The position numbers and the translations under genes are program-made. The notes under the pieces were generated by a model that saw only the letters and a program-made list of their open reading frames with translations, did no database searches and was not told the DNA's origin. From positions 1 through 6,560 of the forward strand of contig JAKEGR010000106.1 of the NCBI GenBank assembly GCA_022615465.1: a DNA stretch of 6,560 bases. The letters are read 5' to 3'. This DNA comes from Planctomycetota bacterium (GTDB lineage: Bacteria; Planctomycetota; Planctomycetia; Pirellulales; Lacipirellulaceae). Positions 5,973-6,560 of the stretch are shown piece by piece (the stretch's first letter is position 1; each line of letters opens with the position of its first letter).

Positions 5973-6560
5973 TCAACATTGCGCTTCCGCGCCAAATTCC
6001 GGCGCAGCTTGCCCCTGCGACAAATCCGAAGCAGCTCGCCGCCGCAAGAGTTTCCGTCGATTGGCGACGTTCCATATTTGGATAACGTCGGACCATGGAC
6101 AGGCGTTGCACATGATGCAAACCGCGAAATACACCATGAGAGACAGCAGTCCGAACGCGATCATGGATAGCAGCGTCGCATGCGGACCCATCACCGGAAT
6201 CAATACAACCAACATAGCGGCAGACGCCGGAATCACTCGCGCCACTTGCAGCCAACCCGGACCGGTAACGCCCAATATGGCGAGAACGGCTAGTCCGGCA
6301 ACGAGTAACGCCATTTCTCCGAACACTTGCCCGACACACGCGCCGTAGAGACCCCATAGGGGAATCAGCAGCAACTCGGCGGCTAACTTCACCACGACCA
6401 CGCCACAAATGATCCGCCAGTAATCTCGTTGTGCGTCGAGCGCGGTAAAGGCAAAGCGGAGTTGGGCGTTCAGAAATACCAGCGGTGCAACCCAAATCAG
6501 CAGGCGGAGCGGCCAGATTGCCTCGGCAAAATCCGGTCCCGCGGTCGATAGAATCAACGG
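5973..6560 (-). CDS. Polysaccharide flippase, Wzx/MATE-like (C-terminal part, cut by right edge)
   Basis: Integral membrane protein of the polysaccharide-exporter (MOP superfamily) type, which flips polyprenyl-diphosphate-linked oligosaccharides from the cytoplasmic to the periplasmic face of the inner membrane. Only the last 195 residues are inside the window; the frame is open at the edge (first full codon is Pro), so the real start is outside. The visible part begins with GPDFAEAIWPLRLLIW followed by APLVFLNAQLRFAFTALDAQR, which matches the segment of Wzx-type proteins where the substrate-carrying helices resume ahead of an alanine/leucine-rich run. Five helices can be seen, at about 18-36, 50-69, 72-97, 106-125 and 129-149 of the visible part. 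The C-terminus is a basic tail (NRRKLLRRRAASDL) and then a polar end, about 45 residues in all, probably cytoplasmic. The adaptor gene begins 101 bases downstream in the same direction. Family assignment rests on sequence character rather than a catalytic motif, since flippases have none. Confidence 0.8.
   Translation of the reverse strand, partial: PLILSTAGPDFAEAIWPLRLLIWVAPLVFLNAQLRFAFTALDAQRDYWRIICGVVVVKLAAELLLIPLWGLYGACVGQVFGEMALLVAGLAVLAILGVTGPGWLQVARVIPASAAMLVVLIPVMGPHATLLSMIAFGLLSLMVYFAVCIMCNACPWSDVIQIWNVANRRKLLRRRAASDLSQGQAAPEFGAEAQC

Noticed and set aside
5896..6495. Long minus-strand frame of 199 codons overlapping the flippase
   Set aside because: Its product is rich in Arg, Ser and Cys with no membrane or domain pattern, while the overlapping frame encodes clear flippase-like helices. 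It is a shadow frame.
1..6560. CRISPR arrays, insertion sequences, tRNA or rRNA genes
   Set aside because: No regularly spaced repeats, transposase motifs, terminal inverted repeats, tRNA cloverleaf or rRNA-like segments were seen; the window is almost wholly protein-coding.

Overview
This is a moderately high-GC bacterial window in which every supportable gene lies on the minus strand, so the transcript reads from high to low coordinates. Coding density is very high: the gaps are 101, 53 and 6 bases, plus one 4-base overlap. The gene set (Wzx-type flippase, HlyD/RND-type adaptor, membrane-anchored TPR protein, very large GT39-type glycosyltransferase) points to a Gram-negative-type envelope and to a surface-polysaccharide or glycoconjugate locus. 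The large membrane enzyme with sugar-binding-like ectodomains and the GTG start resemble what I know of Planctomycetota (Pirellulales-like). That placement is an inference; there is no rRNA or other marker here to confirm it.

Layout in order of transcription: (1) 6560-5973, the C-terminal 195 residues of a polysaccharide (Wzx/MATE-like) flippase, cut by the right window edge. (2) 5871-4759, a complete single-pass periplasmic adaptor (membrane fusion) protein with its own good ribosome binding site. (3) 4705-3299, an unfamiliar five-helix membrane protein with a predicted periplasmic TPR-like C-terminus. (4) 3302-150, a 1050-residue GT-C glycosyltransferase with two tandem jelly-roll ectodomains ahead of the catalytic membrane core; it overlaps the previous stop codon by 4 bases. 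(5) 143-1, a possible next gene starting 6 bases after the stop, cut by the left edge.

How they may work together: the flippase would move a polyprenyl-linked sugar or oligosaccharide across the inner membrane. The GT39 enzyme would use a polyprenyl-phosphate sugar donor on the outer face of that membrane. The TPR domain and the adaptor both project into the periplasm, where they could scaffold or couple the process to export. No pump, ABC transporter or outer-membrane channel is visible here to pair with the adaptor, so its partner is either outside the window or unconventional. No RNA genes, CRISPR arrays, insertion sequences or convincing promoters or terminators were found. No stretch over 300 bases lacks a gene.
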